Assembly: GCA_024235415.1 (NCBI GenBank)
Contig: JACKML010000002.1
Span: 62,001 to 126,000, forward strand
Source: Chromatiaceae bacterium
GTDB taxonomy: Bacteria > Pseudomonadota > Gammaproteobacteria > Chromatiales > Chromatiaceae
Reading direction: 5' to 3'
DNA length: 64,000 bases
Shown: piece by piece, positions 51,970-60,946 of the stretch
Layout of the letters: each line of letters begins with the position of its first letter
Position numbering within the stretch: position 1 is the stretch's first letter
Translations under genes and position numbers: made by a program
The notes under the pieces: model-generated
The model's database searches: none
The model's input: the letters and a program-made list of their open reading frames with translations, nothing else
What the model was told of the DNA's origin: nothing

Positions 51970-52961
51970 ACGCGACTGAGCACTATCCCTGGCACCTTGA
52001 TCAGTGGCGGCGTATGGCCGCGGCCCGCGTCGCCGGGCGCCTGCCGCACGCGATTTTGCTGGTGGGCGCGCCAGGCCTCGGCAAATCGGCCTTTGCCGGG
52101 CGATTGAGCGATGCGCTGGTGTGCACAAAGCCCGACCATGATGGCGATGCATGCGGTGAGTGCGGTGCCTGCCGGCAGGCGCGGTCCGGCAATCACCCGG
52201 ACCAGCGGCTGGTCGCGCCTGACGAACCCGGCAAGCCGATCAAGATCGACGCGATTCGCGAGTTGACCGCGAAAAGCGTGCTTTGCGCCCAGGAAGGGGG
52301 ATACCGGATCTACCGGATCGAACCGGCCGAAGCGATGAACAGGCCTGCCGCCAACGCGCTGCTGAAAACACTCGAAGAGCCCGCCTCGCGCTCCGTTCTC
52401 ATCCTGGTGAGCTCGCATCCGCACAGGCTTCCCGCCACCATCCGCAGCCGATGTCAGGTCGTGCGGTTTGCCAATCCCGATAGCGATACTGTGCGCAACT
52501 GGCTCGGCCCGCGCACCTCGGGTGCGGATGTGGATGAGCTGTTGGCGATCAGTGGCGGCGTGCCCCTGCGTGCCTTGCAGGCGCTGCAGGAGGGCTGGGT
52601 CACCGAGGGCCAACGCCTGGTCGACGACTTGGGCGCACTGCGGCAACGTTCGATCAATCCACTGCAGATAGTTGAGGAATGGGGGAAGCGGCCGCTAACC
52701 CTGGTGTTCGACGGCCTGAAGCGCTGTGTTAGCGATCTGATAAAACTGGCCAACGGCCTCGCCGGCAATCCGATCTACCATTTGCGGATGCGGGACGATT
52801 TGCAATGCCTGGGCCAGGGAATAGACTTGAGGCAGTTATACCGCTTCAACGATGAAATACTGCGTCTGGAGCGGGATTCGACAAACAACCTGAACGTACA
52901 GATGCTGCTGGAATATATTGCAAACCGCTGGTTACAGATAACCCGCCCCGGAGGTCAATGA
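51966..52961 (+). CDS. holB: DNA polymerase III delta' subunit
   Basis: A 331-residue clamp-loader subunit. It has a modified P-loop (VGAPGLGKSAF), a zinc-binding set of four cysteines in CGECGACRQ and upstream, and the SRC-type segment SRCQVVRFAN. It completes the sliding-clamp loader. It follows tmk by overlap and precedes pilZ by 1 base. Confidence 0.94.
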   Translation: MNATEHYPWHLDQWRRMAAARVAGRLPHAILLVGAPGLGKSAFAGRLSDALVCTKPDHDGDACGECGACRQARSGNHPDQRLVAPDEPGKPIKIDAIRELTAKSVLCAQEGGYRIYRIEPAEAMNRPAANALLKTLEEPASRSVLILVSSHPHRLPATIRSRCQVVRFANPDSDTVRNWLGPRTSGADVDELLAISGGVPLRALQALQEGWVTEGQRLVDDLGALRQRSINPLQIVEEWGKRPLTLVFDGLKRCVSDLIKLANGLAGNPIYHLRMRDDLQCLGQGIDLRQLYRFNDEILRLERDSTNNLNVQMLLEYIANRWLQITRPGGQ

Positions 52962-52962
52962 G

Positions 52963-53322
52963 ATGTCCGCACCACCCATGCCGCGTGCGCGCCAGGGGAT
53001 CCTTTCGCTGACGATCAAGGACAAGAACGCGCTCTATGCTGCCTATATGCAGTTCGTGAAAAATGGCGGCCTGTTCATCCCGACCACCAAGAAGTACAAC
53101 ATCGGTGACGAGGTGTTCATGCTGCTGAGCCTTATGGACGAGGCCGAGCGCCTGCCAGTGGCCGGACGCATCATCTGGATCACGCCGGTTGGTGCCGAGG
53201 GTAACCGTGCGGCCGGGATCGGTGTACAGTTCAGCGACCAGGACGGCGGCATGGCGCGCAACAAGATCGAGGGTTACCTCGCTGGTGCACTGCAGTCGGA
53301 GAAACCCACCCACACGATGTAG
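52963..53322 (+). CDS. pilZ: Type IV pilus PilZ protein
   Basis: A 119-residue PilZ of the pilus-assembly type. The barrel segment NGGLFIPTTKKYNIGDEVFM and the AAGIGVQF strand match, but the RxxxR and D/NxSxxG c-di-GMP-binding motifs are missing, as in Pseudomonas PilZ. It probably works with FimX-type proteins rather than bind the nucleotide. It lies between holB and tatD, which is the Pseudomonas order. Confidence 0.93.
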   Translation: MSAPPMPRARQGILSLTIKDKNALYAAYMQFVKNGGLFIPTTKKYNIGDEVFMLLSLMDEAERLPVAGRIIWITPVGAEGNRAAGIGVQFSDQDGGMARNKIEGYLAGALQSEKPTHTM

Positions 53323-53334
53323 CGGGCCTTTTGC

Positions 53335-54114
53335 ATGCTGGTCGATTCGCATTGCCACCTCGACCGGGTGGACCTGACCCCCTATCACGGTGATTTCGCC
53401 GGCCTTATCGAGGCAAGCCGCGATGCCGGCGTGGCACATATGTTATGTGTGTCGATCGATCTCGAGTCCTATCCCGCGATGCTGGCACTGGTGGAGGATT
53501 ATCCCGAGGTGTCCGTGTCGGTCGGGGTACACCCCAATGATTTCGACCGCCGCGAGCCTGGCATCGACGAACTTGTCGCCCTGGCCAGGCATCCCAAGAA
53601 TGTCGCGATTGGCGAAACCGGCCTGGACTATTTTCACGGGAAGGGCGATCTGGAATGGCAACGCGAACGGTTTCGAACCCACATCCGCGCCGCCCGGCAA
53701 GCCGATAAACCACTGATCATTCATACCCGCGATGCGCGCGAGGATACGATCGCGATCATGCGCGAAGAGACGGCCCGCGACGTCGGCGGTGTTATGCATT
53801 GTTTTACCGAAACCTGGGAGATGGCGAAGGCAGCCCTGGATCTGGGTTTCTATATCTCGTTCTCGGGAATCGTGACCTTCAAGAATGCCGCCGCATTGCG
53901 TGATGTGGCTGCACAGGTGCCCGATGAGCGCATCCTGATAGAGACCGATTCGCCTTATCTTGCGCCGGTGCCGTTTCGTGGCAAACCCAATGAACCGCGA
54001 TATGTCGGCAAGGTGGCCGAGACGGTCGCGGCCGTTCGCGGTGTCAGCGCAGAAGCCATCGCTCAGCAGTCACGCGCAAACTTCTTTCGGCTGTTCAGCG
54101 CCGCTGCGGGTTGA
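53335..54114 (+). CDS. tatD: TatD-family metal-dependent DNase
   Basis: A 259-residue TIM-barrel nuclease or deacylase of the TatD family. The first metal motif DSHCHLD, the E in IGETGLDY, HTRDA and MHCFTET histidines, and the late ETDSPYLAP aspartate are all in place. In proteobacteria it removes damaged 3' DNA ends. It follows pilZ by 12 bases. Confidence 0.94.
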   Translation: MLVDSHCHLDRVDLTPYHGDFAGLIEASRDAGVAHMLCVSIDLESYPAMLALVEDYPEVSVSVGVHPNDFDRREPGIDELVALARHPKNVAIGETGLDYFHGKGDLEWQRERFRTHIRAARQADKPLIIHTRDAREDTIAIMREETARDVGGVMHCFTETWEMAKAALDLGFYISFSGIVTFKNAAALRDVAAQVPDERILIETDSPYLAPVPFRGKPNEPRYVGKVAETVAAVRGVSAEAIAQQSRANFFRLFSAAAG

Positions 54115-54141
54115 TTCTGGCACCTGCGATAAGGAAATCGC

Positions 54142-54570
54142 ATGTCTACGATCGAACTACCACTGACACGACGTATGCGCTTTTATGCGCATGCGCTGGT
54201 AATGACCGCCACCGGGTTGGTACTGGCCTGTCCCGTCGCCTGGAGTTGGCGTCTGGTCTGCGCTGCATGCGTGGCATCGAGCGGGCTGGCGCTGTGGCGG
54301 CGATATCTCCACCGGCGCCCGGTCAGTCTGCAGATCGACCAAGATGGCGGTTTGCGATGTCGGCTGGCCAATGCGCAAACCTGGGCTGTCGCCGGCGTAA
54401 GGCCGGGGGCCATCCGGCCCTGGCTGGTCAGCGCACGACTGGTCGGCGGCCCCGGCCAGCATTGCGAGCTCTTCGTCCCTGGCACATGCCTGCCGGAATC
54501 ACTGCATCGACAGTTGCGGCGTGCGCTGATCGGATTCCGGCTGGAATCCGACGCGATGCCGACAAAATGA
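54142..54570 (+). CDS. YgfX-like small membrane protein
   Basis: A 142-residue protein with two membrane spans near residues 15-55 (HALVMTATGLVLACPVAW and the next hydrophobic stretch) and a cytosolic C-terminal half with the QIDQDGGLRCRLANAQ segment. This layout and its place next to nadB match YgfX, the partner of the SdhE succinate-dehydrogenase factor, which inhibits cell division when overproduced in E. coli. No sdhE gene is next to it here. The stop lies 13 bases from the end of the convergent nadB gene. Confidence 0.6.
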   Translation: MSTIELPLTRRMRFYAHALVMTATGLVLACPVAWSWRLVCAACVASSGLALWRRYLHRRPVSLQIDQDGGLRCRLANAQTWAVAGVRPGAIRPWLVSARLVGGPGQHCELFVPGTCLPESLHRQLRRALIGFRLESDAMPTK

Positions 54571-54583
54571 ACCGCAAAAGTGC

Positions 54584-56221
54584 TCAGTCTCCGGTTCGAC
54601 GCGGCACATAGTTGTCGGGAATCAGGATGGTCGGTGCGGCCTGGTTTTCGTCCCGGTCAGGAAAATCGATGTTGTAGTGCAGTCCGCGGCTCTCACGCCG
54701 GCGCTGGGCTGACTGGATGATCAGATCGGCGACGTCGACTAGGTTGCGCAGCTCCAGCAGGTCGTTGGACACCCGGAAGTTGCCGTAATACTCGCTGATC
54801 TCATGACGCAGCAGGTTGACGCGGCGGCGTGCCCGCTCAAGACGCTTGTTGCTGCGCACGATACCGACGTAGTCCCACATGAAGCGGCGCAGCTCCTCCC
54901 AGTTGTGCGACACCACGACCTCTTCGTCAGAATCGGACACACGGCTCTCGTCCCAGGGGGCGATATCGAATGTCGGTACATCGTCGCGCCCGAGTTGATC
55001 GAGGATGTCGGCCCGCGCCATCTCGCTGAACACCAGGCATTCAAGCAGCGAATTGCTGGCCATGCGGTTCGCGCCATGCAGCCCGGTATAGGCCGCCTCG
55101 CCGATCGCATACAAACCGTTGACGTCGGTGCGCGCGTGGTGGTCGGTGCGCACCCCGCCACAGGTGTAGTGCGCGGCCGGCACCACCGGCAGGGGTTGCT
55201 TGCGCATGTCGAAGCCCAGTTCGAGGCATCGCTGGTGGATGGTGGGAAAGAGATTTTCGATCTCGATTGCCGGCTTGTGGCTGATGTCCAGGTAGACACA
55301 GTCGACACCGAGGCGCTTCATCTCGTGGTCGATTGCCCTGGCGACGATGTCACGTGGCGCCAGTTCCGCGCGTTCGTCGAAACGCTGCATGAACCGGCTG
55401 CCGTCGGGCAGCAGCAGGCGACCGCCCTCGCCACGAACCGCTTCGCTGATCAGAAAAGACTTGGCGGCGGGGTGAAACAGGCACGTCGGGTGGAACTGGA
55501 TGAACTCCATATTGCCGACGCGGCAACCGGCGCGCCAGGCCATCGCGATACCGTCGCCGGTCGCGACATCCGGATTGCTGGTGTAGAGATAGACCTTGCT
55601 GGCGCCGCCGGTGGCCAGCACCACGCAACGGGCAGATGCCGCAACCACCCGGTCCGATCTTATGTCCAGCAGATAGGCGCCGTGGCATCGCCGCTGCACC
55701 CGCCGTCCCTGCTGATGGTCTGCGGTTACCAGGTCGACGGCAATGCAGTGCTCGAAAACGCTGACGTTCGGGTGGGTGTCCAGCTGGCGCACCAGCGTTG
55801 TCTCCACCGCGTGTCCAGTGGCATCGGCGGCATGCACCACGCGGCGATGGCTGTGGCCGCCTTCGCGCGTCAGGTGATAGCCCGAATTGCCGGTGACCGG
55901 AGTGCGGGTGAACTCGACGCCTTCCTCGAACAGCCAGCGGATATTCTCCGGCCCCTGCTCGACAACCAGCCTGACCACAGACTCGTCACACAGCCCGGCA
56001 CCCGCATCCAGGGTATCCTGCACATGCGAATCGACCGAGTCGCGGGCGTCGAGGACCGCGGAAATGCCGCCCTGGGCGTACAGGGTGTTGCCTTCTTCGA
56101 GTTCGCGTTTGGATACCAGCCCAATCCGCACGTTCGACGGCAGGCGCAGTGCGAGACTCAGACCGGCGGCGCCGCTGCCAACGATCAGCACGTCGAAGTT
56201 CAGGTGATCGGTCTGTGTCAT
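54584..56221 (-). CDS. nadB: L-aspartate oxidase
   Basis: A 545-residue flavoprotein that makes iminoaspartate, the first step of NAD synthesis. The N-terminal FAD loop VLIVGSGAAGLSLAL, the TREGGHSHRRVVHAADATG segment, GGVRTDHHARTDVNGLYAIGEA and the C-terminal helical domain with SVSDSDEEV-like spacer are recognised. The ATG at 56221 gives the usual MTQTDHLNFD start; an upstream ATG at 56251 is possible. It is divergent from rpoE, the Pseudomonas and enterobacterial arrangement. Confidence 0.96.
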   Translation of the reverse strand: MTQTDHLNFDVLIVGSGAAGLSLALRLPSNVRIGLVSKRELEEGNTLYAQGGISAVLDARDSVDSHVQDTLDAGAGLCDESVVRLVVEQGPENIRWLFEEGVEFTRTPVTGNSGYHLTREGGHSHRRVVHAADATGHAVETTLVRQLDTHPNVSVFEHCIAVDLVTADHQQGRRVQRRCHGAYLLDIRSDRVVAASARCVVLATGGASKVYLYTSNPDVATGDGIAMAWRAGCRVGNMEFIQFHPTCLFHPAAKSFLISEAVRGEGGRLLLPDGSRFMQRFDERAELAPRDIVARAIDHEMKRLGVDCVYLDISHKPAIEIENLFPTIHQRCLELGFDMRKQPLPVVPAAHYTCGGVRTDHHARTDVNGLYAIGEAAYTGLHGANRMASNSLLECLVFSEMARADILDQLGRDDVPTFDIAPWDESRVSDSDEEVVVSHNWEELRRFMWDYVGIVRSNKRLERARRRVNLLRHEISEYYGNFRVSNDLLELRNLVDVADLIIQSAQRRRESRGLHYNIDFPDRDENQAAPTILIPDNYVPRRTGD

Positions 56222-56408
56222 GACGTTGATGGTCCCGGGATGAGCCGCCATAATCGGCGAGGGTCAGGATCCAGGCGATAAGTCGCCTGACCATGGCCAA
56301 GATTAGTCGGTACGGGTCGGCTGCGTCACGCCCGGGTCACGAAATTACCGACTGCAGGCAAAAACAACAGAGTGCATACCGCAATTGGCCCCGTTTGCCC
56401 ATCAGACA

Positions 56409-56436
56409 GAACTTTACCGGCGCACTGAGGTCAATA
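56409..56436 (+). promoter_or_regulatory. Sigma-E-type autoregulatory promoter of rpoE
   Basis: GAACTT at 56409-56414 and TCAATA at 56431-56436 are separated by 16 bases, matching the extracytoplasmic stress sigma consensus (GAACTT, 16-17 bases, TCnnA). It lies 49 bases before the GTG of rpoE and would give a leader of about 45 bases. Autoregulation of rpoE/algU by this box is well known in relatives. Confidence 0.75.
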
Positions 56437-56485
56437 GGCACGAGGTGGCCGATTGCACACGGCGATTGCGCGGAGCGGCGCCGTC

Positions 56486-57067
56486 GTGACAACGGAAAAG
56501 GAAGCGGACCAGGTGTTGGTCGAGCGCGTACAGCGTGGCGACAGGAAGGCCTTTGACGTGCTGGTGCTCAAGTATCAGCACAAGGTGGCGAACCTGATCT
56601 CACGCTATATCCGCGATTCCTCGGAGGTGCTGGACGTGACCCAGGAGGCCTTTATCAAGGCCTACAGGGCATTGCCGAAGTTCCGTGGCGACAGTGCGTT
56701 CTATACCTGGCTTTACCGGGTGGCGATCAATACGGCGAAGAACCATCTCGCTGCCCAGGCCCGCCGGCCTCCGGGCGACGACATTGAGGCGGAGACCGCC
56801 GAACAGATGGACATGGGGGCGGCCCTCAAGGAGACGGATACGCCGGAAAATCTCGCGATGCAACGCGAGATCGCGGCGACGATTCAGCAGGCACTGGACG
56901 AATTGCCAGACGACCTGCGCACCGCGATCACGCTGCGGGAACTCGAGGGCCTGAGTTACGAGGAAATCGCGCAGGCAATGGATTGCCCGATAGGCACCGT
57001 ACGCTCGCGGATTTTCAGGGCGCGCGAGGCGATAGACGTCAAATTGAAGCCTTTGCTGGCGCCATAG
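56486..57067 (+). CDS. rpoE: RNA polymerase sigma-E factor (AlgU/RpoE)
   Basis: A 193-residue ECF sigma factor. Region 2 contains DVTQEAFIKAYRALPKFRG and the SAFYTWLYRVAINTAKN block; region 4 contains YEEIAQAMDCPIGTVRSRIF. It responds to envelope stress. The GTG at 56486 aligns with E. coli RpoE (ADQVLVERVQRGD near the start); a TTG at 56453 would lie only about 17 bases after the -10 box. It is the first gene of rpoE-rseA-rseB-rseC-mucD. Confidence 0.96.
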   Translation: MTTEKEADQVLVERVQRGDRKAFDVLVLKYQHKVANLISRYIRDSSEVLDVTQEAFIKAYRALPKFRGDSAFYTWLYRVAINTAKNHLAAQARRPPGDDIEAETAEQMDMGAALKETDTPENLAMQREIAATIQQALDELPDDLRTAITLRELEGLSYEEIAQAMDCPIGTVRSRIFRAREAIDVKLKPLLAP

Positions 57068-57085
57068 CAAGAGAGAATCTGGCTG

Positions 57086-57700
57086 ATGAACAACAAGCAC
57101 GATGAGCTGATCTCGGCACTGCTCGACGACGAACTGGACCACGAGGCATCGCAGCGGGCGATATCCGGTTTGCTGGATTCCGGCCAGGATGGACTGGAAC
57201 GATTTGCACGCTACAGCCTGATCGGCGATGTGATGCGAGGTGAATCCGCGGTGCTGGCCGGCACCGTGGCGGCAAAGGTAAGTGAAGCCCTTCGCGAAGA
57301 ACCGCTCGTGCTGGCGCCGCGGCCGCGGACACGACCGCAGCCCGGGCGGTGGATCCGGCCTGCCGCGGGCCTGGCAATTGCGGCATCGGTTGCGGCTGCG
57401 GCGATCGTGGTTGCGCCGCAGCTGATGACGCCTTCCGAACAACCAGGCCAGCCTATACAACTGGCGGCGGACATACCGCATCGCGGTACTCCTCCGGCGA
57501 CGCTCGTGGCGGCAGGTGGTCAGCAGCGTGACGCTGCGCCCGTCGAGGTCGCCGAGTCTCCGCTGCGCTGGCAGGTCGGCGATCAAAAGGTGTCTGACCG
57601 GTTCGACCGACTGATGATGGAACATCGCGAGTTCGGTGGCAGAACCGGGGTCAACGGTCCGGTTCAACATATCGGATTCGTGAGTTATGACGCGCGTTAG
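57086..57700 (+). CDS. rseA: Anti-sigma-E factor RseA (MucA-like)
   Basis: A 204-residue anti-sigma factor. The N-terminal sigma-binding part (LISALLDDELD and ARYSLIGDVMRGE), a single membrane span (AAGLAIAASVAAAAIVVAPQL, about residues 91-111) and a periplasmic tail follow. Envelope stress makes DegS and RseP cut it and release RpoE. It is 18 bases after rpoE and overlaps rseB by 14 bases. Confidence 0.92.
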   Translation: MNNKHDELISALLDDELDHEASQRAISGLLDSGQDGLERFARYSLIGDVMRGESAVLAGTVAAKVSEALREEPLVLAPRPRTRPQPGRWIRPAAGLAIAASVAAAAIVVAPQLMTPSEQPGQPIQLAADIPHRGTPPATLVAAGGQQRDAAPVEVAESPLRWQVGDQKVSDRFDRLMMEHREFGGRTGVNGPVQHIGFVSYDAR

Positions 57701-58655
57701 CCACCTGGTCTGCCTCGCTTGCGGGCTCCTGCTGGCAGCCAATGCACATCCCGAGGAATCCAGCCCGCATCAACTGCTCGACCGCATGAACGAGGCGGTA
57801 AGACAATTGGACTACGAGGGTCGATTCGTGGTCCAGGTAGGCGATCGCATGGATGCGATATACATCGTGCACCGGGTCGACGGTGGTGCGGAAAAAGAGC
57901 GCGTGGTCTCGCTGACCGGCAAGCCGCGCGAGATCGTTCGCAGCGACGAGGCGGTCGCCTGCCTTGTTTCCGGACGTGCGCGCACTTTGAATGTCGGGCG
58001 CAGTGCAAACGGGCGATCGTTTTCGCCACTGAGCGGTGTCAGCGGCGAGCAACTCGACCGCTTCTACCGGATACAATTGCTGCCCCCGGGCAGGGTCGCG
58101 GGACGGGATGCCCACCAGCTCTTGATCGAACCGCGCGACGACATGCGTTTCGGTTACCGCCTGTTCCTGGATCAGGCGAGCTATCTGCCACTGCGTTCAG
58201 TGATGTTCGACGAGACGCAGAAGACCGCATCGCAGATGATGTTTGTGGAATTGCGGGTCGATCAGCAGATCACTCCGATCGAGCGTGACATCTCGGCGAT
58301 GCAGATGGCCAAGGCAATACCATCCGACGACGTGCCGCCAGAACGCCTGACGCCGCCCGCGTGGGTGTTTACGGATCTCCCACCCGGCTTTCAGCTGAAC
58401 GTGCACCGGCGGCGCATGCTTGGCAGAAACGCCGGTGAACTGGAACATTTCATCTTCTCCGACGGACTGGCCACCGTCTCGGTCTATGTGCAGCCGGCCG
58501 CTGAAGACGGCGCTGCATCGCTTCCGCCATCCCGACTTGGGGCCGCCGGCGCAGTGAGTCGGCTGATCGCCGACCACGAGGTGATCGTGGTTGGAGAAGT
58601 GCCGTCCAAAACGCTGAACTGGTTTGCGCGAAACATCCAGGCCGCCTCGCGTTGA
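57687..58655 (+). CDS. rseB: Sigma-E regulatory protein RseB (MucB-like)
   Basis: A 322-residue periplasmic protein. A signal peptide ends near LLLAANAHPEE, and the two-domain RseB fold includes LDYEGRFVVQVGDRMDAIYI and the C-terminal segment PPGFQLNVHRRRM. It binds RseA and shields it from proteolysis until lipopolysaccharide signals arrive. It overlaps rseC by 4 bases. Confidence 0.93.
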   Translation: MTRVSHLVCLACGLLLAANAHPEESSPHQLLDRMNEAVRQLDYEGRFVVQVGDRMDAIYIVHRVDGGAEKERVVSLTGKPREIVRSDEAVACLVSGRARTLNVGRSANGRSFSPLSGVSGEQLDRFYRIQLLPPGRVAGRDAHQLLIEPRDDMRFGYRLFLDQASYLPLRSVMFDETQKTASQMMFVELRVDQQITPIERDISAMQMAKAIPSDDVPPERLTPPAWVFTDLPPGFQLNVHRRRMLGRNAGELEHFIFSDGLATVSVYVQPAAEDGAASLPPSRLGAAGAVSRLIADHEVIVVGEVPSKTLNWFARNIQAASR

Positions 58656-59164
58656 TCGAAGAGACTGCACAGGTGCTGCGACTGCACGACCGCATGGCCG
58701 AGGTCGTGACACAAAGACAATCAGCCTGCGGCCACTGTGCGGCAAAGAACGGTTGCGGGACATCACTGCTGGCAACCTGGTTTCCGCAACGCCAACTGGT
58801 ATTCCGCTTGAACAACGATATCCACGCAGCCGCCGGGGATACGGTGATCATCGGTCTCGACGAGGCGTTTCTGCAGCGCAGTTCGCTGCTGTTGTACGCA
58901 TTGCCGCTGCTTGGACTGCTGGTCGGTGCTGTCGCCGGTGAATACGTTTTTTCATTGCTCGCATGGCCCACGGAACTTGGCGCCATATTGTCGGGTCTAC
59001 TGGGCTTGAGCGCTGCTTTGGTTGCTGTGCGGCGTATCAGTGCGGGCAGTTTCGAACGCGGTGACGCCGGAGTGAAACTGTTGCGGATCAGCCGCAGTTC
59101 GACGCCCGGTAACGTCGGTTTTCACGTCGCGCATGTCGCGCGCGGAATCAGGAAGCAGGAATGA
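58652..59164 (+). CDS. rseC: Sigma-E positive regulator RseC/MucC family
   Basis: A 170-residue membrane protein. An N-terminal Cys-rich segment (QSACGHCAAKNGCG) is followed by two spans (SLLLYALPLLGLLVGAVAGE and AILSGLLGLSAALVAV). The family modulates the sigma-E response and iron-sulfur or redox traffic (RseC/RnfH context). A TTG at 58652 is used, overlapping the rseB stop; it overlaps mucD by 4 bases. Confidence 0.88.
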   Translation: MIEETAQVLRLHDRMAEVVTQRQSACGHCAAKNGCGTSLLATWFPQRQLVFRLNNDIHAAAGDTVIIGLDEAFLQRSSLLLYALPLLGLLVGAVAGEYVFSLLAWPTELGAILSGLLGLSAALVAVRRISAGSFERGDAGVKLLRISRSSTPGNVGFHVAHVARGIRKQE

Positions 59165-60594
59165 ACAAGAAAGTGATGAAGCGTTTCACAACCCTGTTGC
59201 TTGGCTGTGTGCTGGTGGCAGGACTGGCCAGCGCCGTACAGGCGCGCGATCTGCCCGAGTTCACCCAGTTGGCCGAGCGCAACAGCCCGGCCGTGGTCAA
59301 CATCAGTACACAGCAGAAATCGAAGGTGCAGCGGGCGCTGCCAAAGGGCTTTTCGATGCCCGACGTCCCTGAGGGAAGCCCCTTTAGTGACCTGTTCAAG
59401 CATTTCTTTGGCGAAGGAATGGATGAATTTGCGGACCGTGAAAGCCAGTCGCTCGGTTCAGGCTTCGTCATCTCGCCCGATGGGTACATCCTGACCAACT
59501 ACCATGTGGTCGGCGATGCGGATGCGATACAGGTGCATTTCAGTGACCGTCGCACCTACGATGCCAAGGTCATCGGATCGGACAAGGGCAGTGATATCGC
59601 CCTGATCAAGATTGAGGCGAAAGACCTGCCAACGGTCAAGCTTGGCAAGAGCAGCGATCTCAAGGTCGGCGAATGGGTGCTCGCGATCGGCTCACCGTTC
59701 GGCTTCGATCACACGGTCACGGCAGGCATCGTCAGCGCCAAGGGGCGCAGTCTGCCGAGCGAAAACTATGTGCCGTTCATTCAGACCGATGTCGCCATCA
59801 ACCCTGGCAACTCCGGCGGCCCGCTGATCAACCTGGATGGTGAAGTCGTCGGGATCAATTCGCAGATCTACAGCCGGACCGGCGGGTTCATGGGGCTGTC
59901 GTTTGCGATACCGATCGAGCTTGCCGTCAATGTCGCCGACCAACTGCGTGACAGCGGCCGCGTGGCGCGTGGATATCTCGGTGTGCTCATCCAGGATGTC
60001 GACCGTAATCTGGCCGAGTCGTTCGGCATGGCACAGCCGCACGGCGCGCTGGTATCGCGCGTGATGCCCGATTCGCCGGCGGACCAGGCGGGTCTGAAGG
60101 TAGGTGACGTGATTCTCGAATTCAATGGCAAACCGCTGCTGAATTCCAGCCAGCTGCCACCGATGGTCGGCACGGCGCGGGTCGAGGAAAAGGCGACCCT
60201 GCTGTTGCTGCGCGGTGGCAAGGAGAAAGAAGTGGCGATCACTGTCGGCAGGCTTCCCGATGACGAGGAAGAGGCCTCGGCACTGCCAGCGATCGCACAG
60301 CCCGATGACATCGCGCAACTGGGCCTGTCGGTGATCGATATCGAACCCCAGGTGCGCAAGGAACTAGGCCTGGACGAGACGGGTGGTGCGCTGGTGAGCA
60401 AGGTATCGCCAGGCGCAGCGCAGGAAGCCGGGATCAATCGCGGTGATATCGTGCTGATGTTCGACGGGGTGGATGTGAAGAACGCCAAGCATCTGCGCGA
60501 ACTGATCGATCAGGCGGGAGATAAACGCACTGTGGCGGTGTTGATCCATCGTGGCGACAGTCCGCTGTTTCTCGCCCTGCGCCTCAAAGACTGA
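59161..60594 (+). CDS. mucD: Periplasmic serine protease DegP/MucD
   Basis: A 477-residue HtrA-type protease. The signal peptide ends near VAGLASAVQA. The catalytic triad is His115 in TNYHVV, Asp145 in SDIALIK and Ser218 in GNSGGP, followed by two PDZ domains (about residues 265-365 and 380-470). It degrades misfolded envelope proteins. It is the last sigma-E gene, with the small thioredoxin-like gene 3 bases after it. Confidence 0.95.
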   Translation: MNKKVMKRFTTLLLGCVLVAGLASAVQARDLPEFTQLAERNSPAVVNISTQQKSKVQRALPKGFSMPDVPEGSPFSDLFKHFFGEGMDEFADRESQSLGSGFVISPDGYILTNYHVVGDADAIQVHFSDRRTYDAKVIGSDKGSDIALIKIEAKDLPTVKLGKSSDLKVGEWVLAIGSPFGFDHTVTAGIVSAKGRSLPSENYVPFIQTDVAINPGNSGGPLINLDGEVVGINSQIYSRTGGFMGLSFAIPIELAVNVADQLRDSGRVARGYLGVLIQDVDRNLAESFGMAQPHGALVSRVMPDSPADQAGLKVGDVILEFNGKPLLNSSQLPPMVGTARVEEKATLLLLRGGKEKEVAITVGRLPDDEEEASALPAIAQPDDIAQLGLSVIDIEPQVRKELGLDETGGALVSKVSPGAAQEAGINRGDIVLMFDGVDVKNAKHLRELIDQAGDKRTVAVLIHRGDSPLFLALRLKD

Positions 60595-60597
60595 GCA

Positions 60598-60852
60598 TTG
60601 ACCGACAGGCCGGTTTTCTACTACCGCAACGGCTGCCACCTCTGCGAGGAGCTGGCAGCCGTGCTGTTTCGTGGCTGGCCGCAGTACGCCCAGCACATGG
60701 AGTGGCGGGATGTGGATGAGCGGCCGGAATGGCGCGAAGCCTACGGCGACAAGGTACCGGTGCTGCTGCAAGGCCCGGAAACCGTGTGCGCCCTGCAACC
60801 GGACCTGGGGCGGATAGCCCAGTATTTCGGAGAAATGGCGAATCCGGTATAA
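60598..60852 (+). CDS. Glutaredoxin-like protein
   Basis: An 84-residue thioredoxin-fold protein (DUF836 type). The N-terminal YYRNGCHLCEEL contains the CxxC pair, and the cis-proline follows in DKVPVLLQG. It starts at a TTG 3 bases after mucD and so belongs to the sigma-E operon. It may reduce disulfides of a neighbouring envelope or metal protein. Relatives commonly sit between mucD and lepA. Confidence 0.85.
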   Translation: MTDRPVFYYRNGCHLCEELAAVLFRGWPQYAQHMEWRDVDERPEWREAYGDKVPVLLQGPETVCALQPDLGRIAQYFGEMANPV

Positions 60853-60880
60853 TCCGCCCACTTTGCGGTGGTTTGCGACC

Positions 60881-60914
60881 AAAACGGAACTTTCCAGTGG
60901 AAAGTTCCGTTTTT
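60881..60914 (+). terminator. Strong intrinsic terminator after the sigma-E operon
   Basis: An almost perfect 15-base stem (AAAACGGAACTTTCC with GGAAAGTTCCGTTTT) closes a 3-base loop and runs into TTTTTT. The preceding TATAAT at 60848-60853 makes a short terminated leader before lepA possible. Confidence 0.9.
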
Positions 60915-60946
60915 TCATCCGCTTGCGTTGACCGACACCAGACCCC

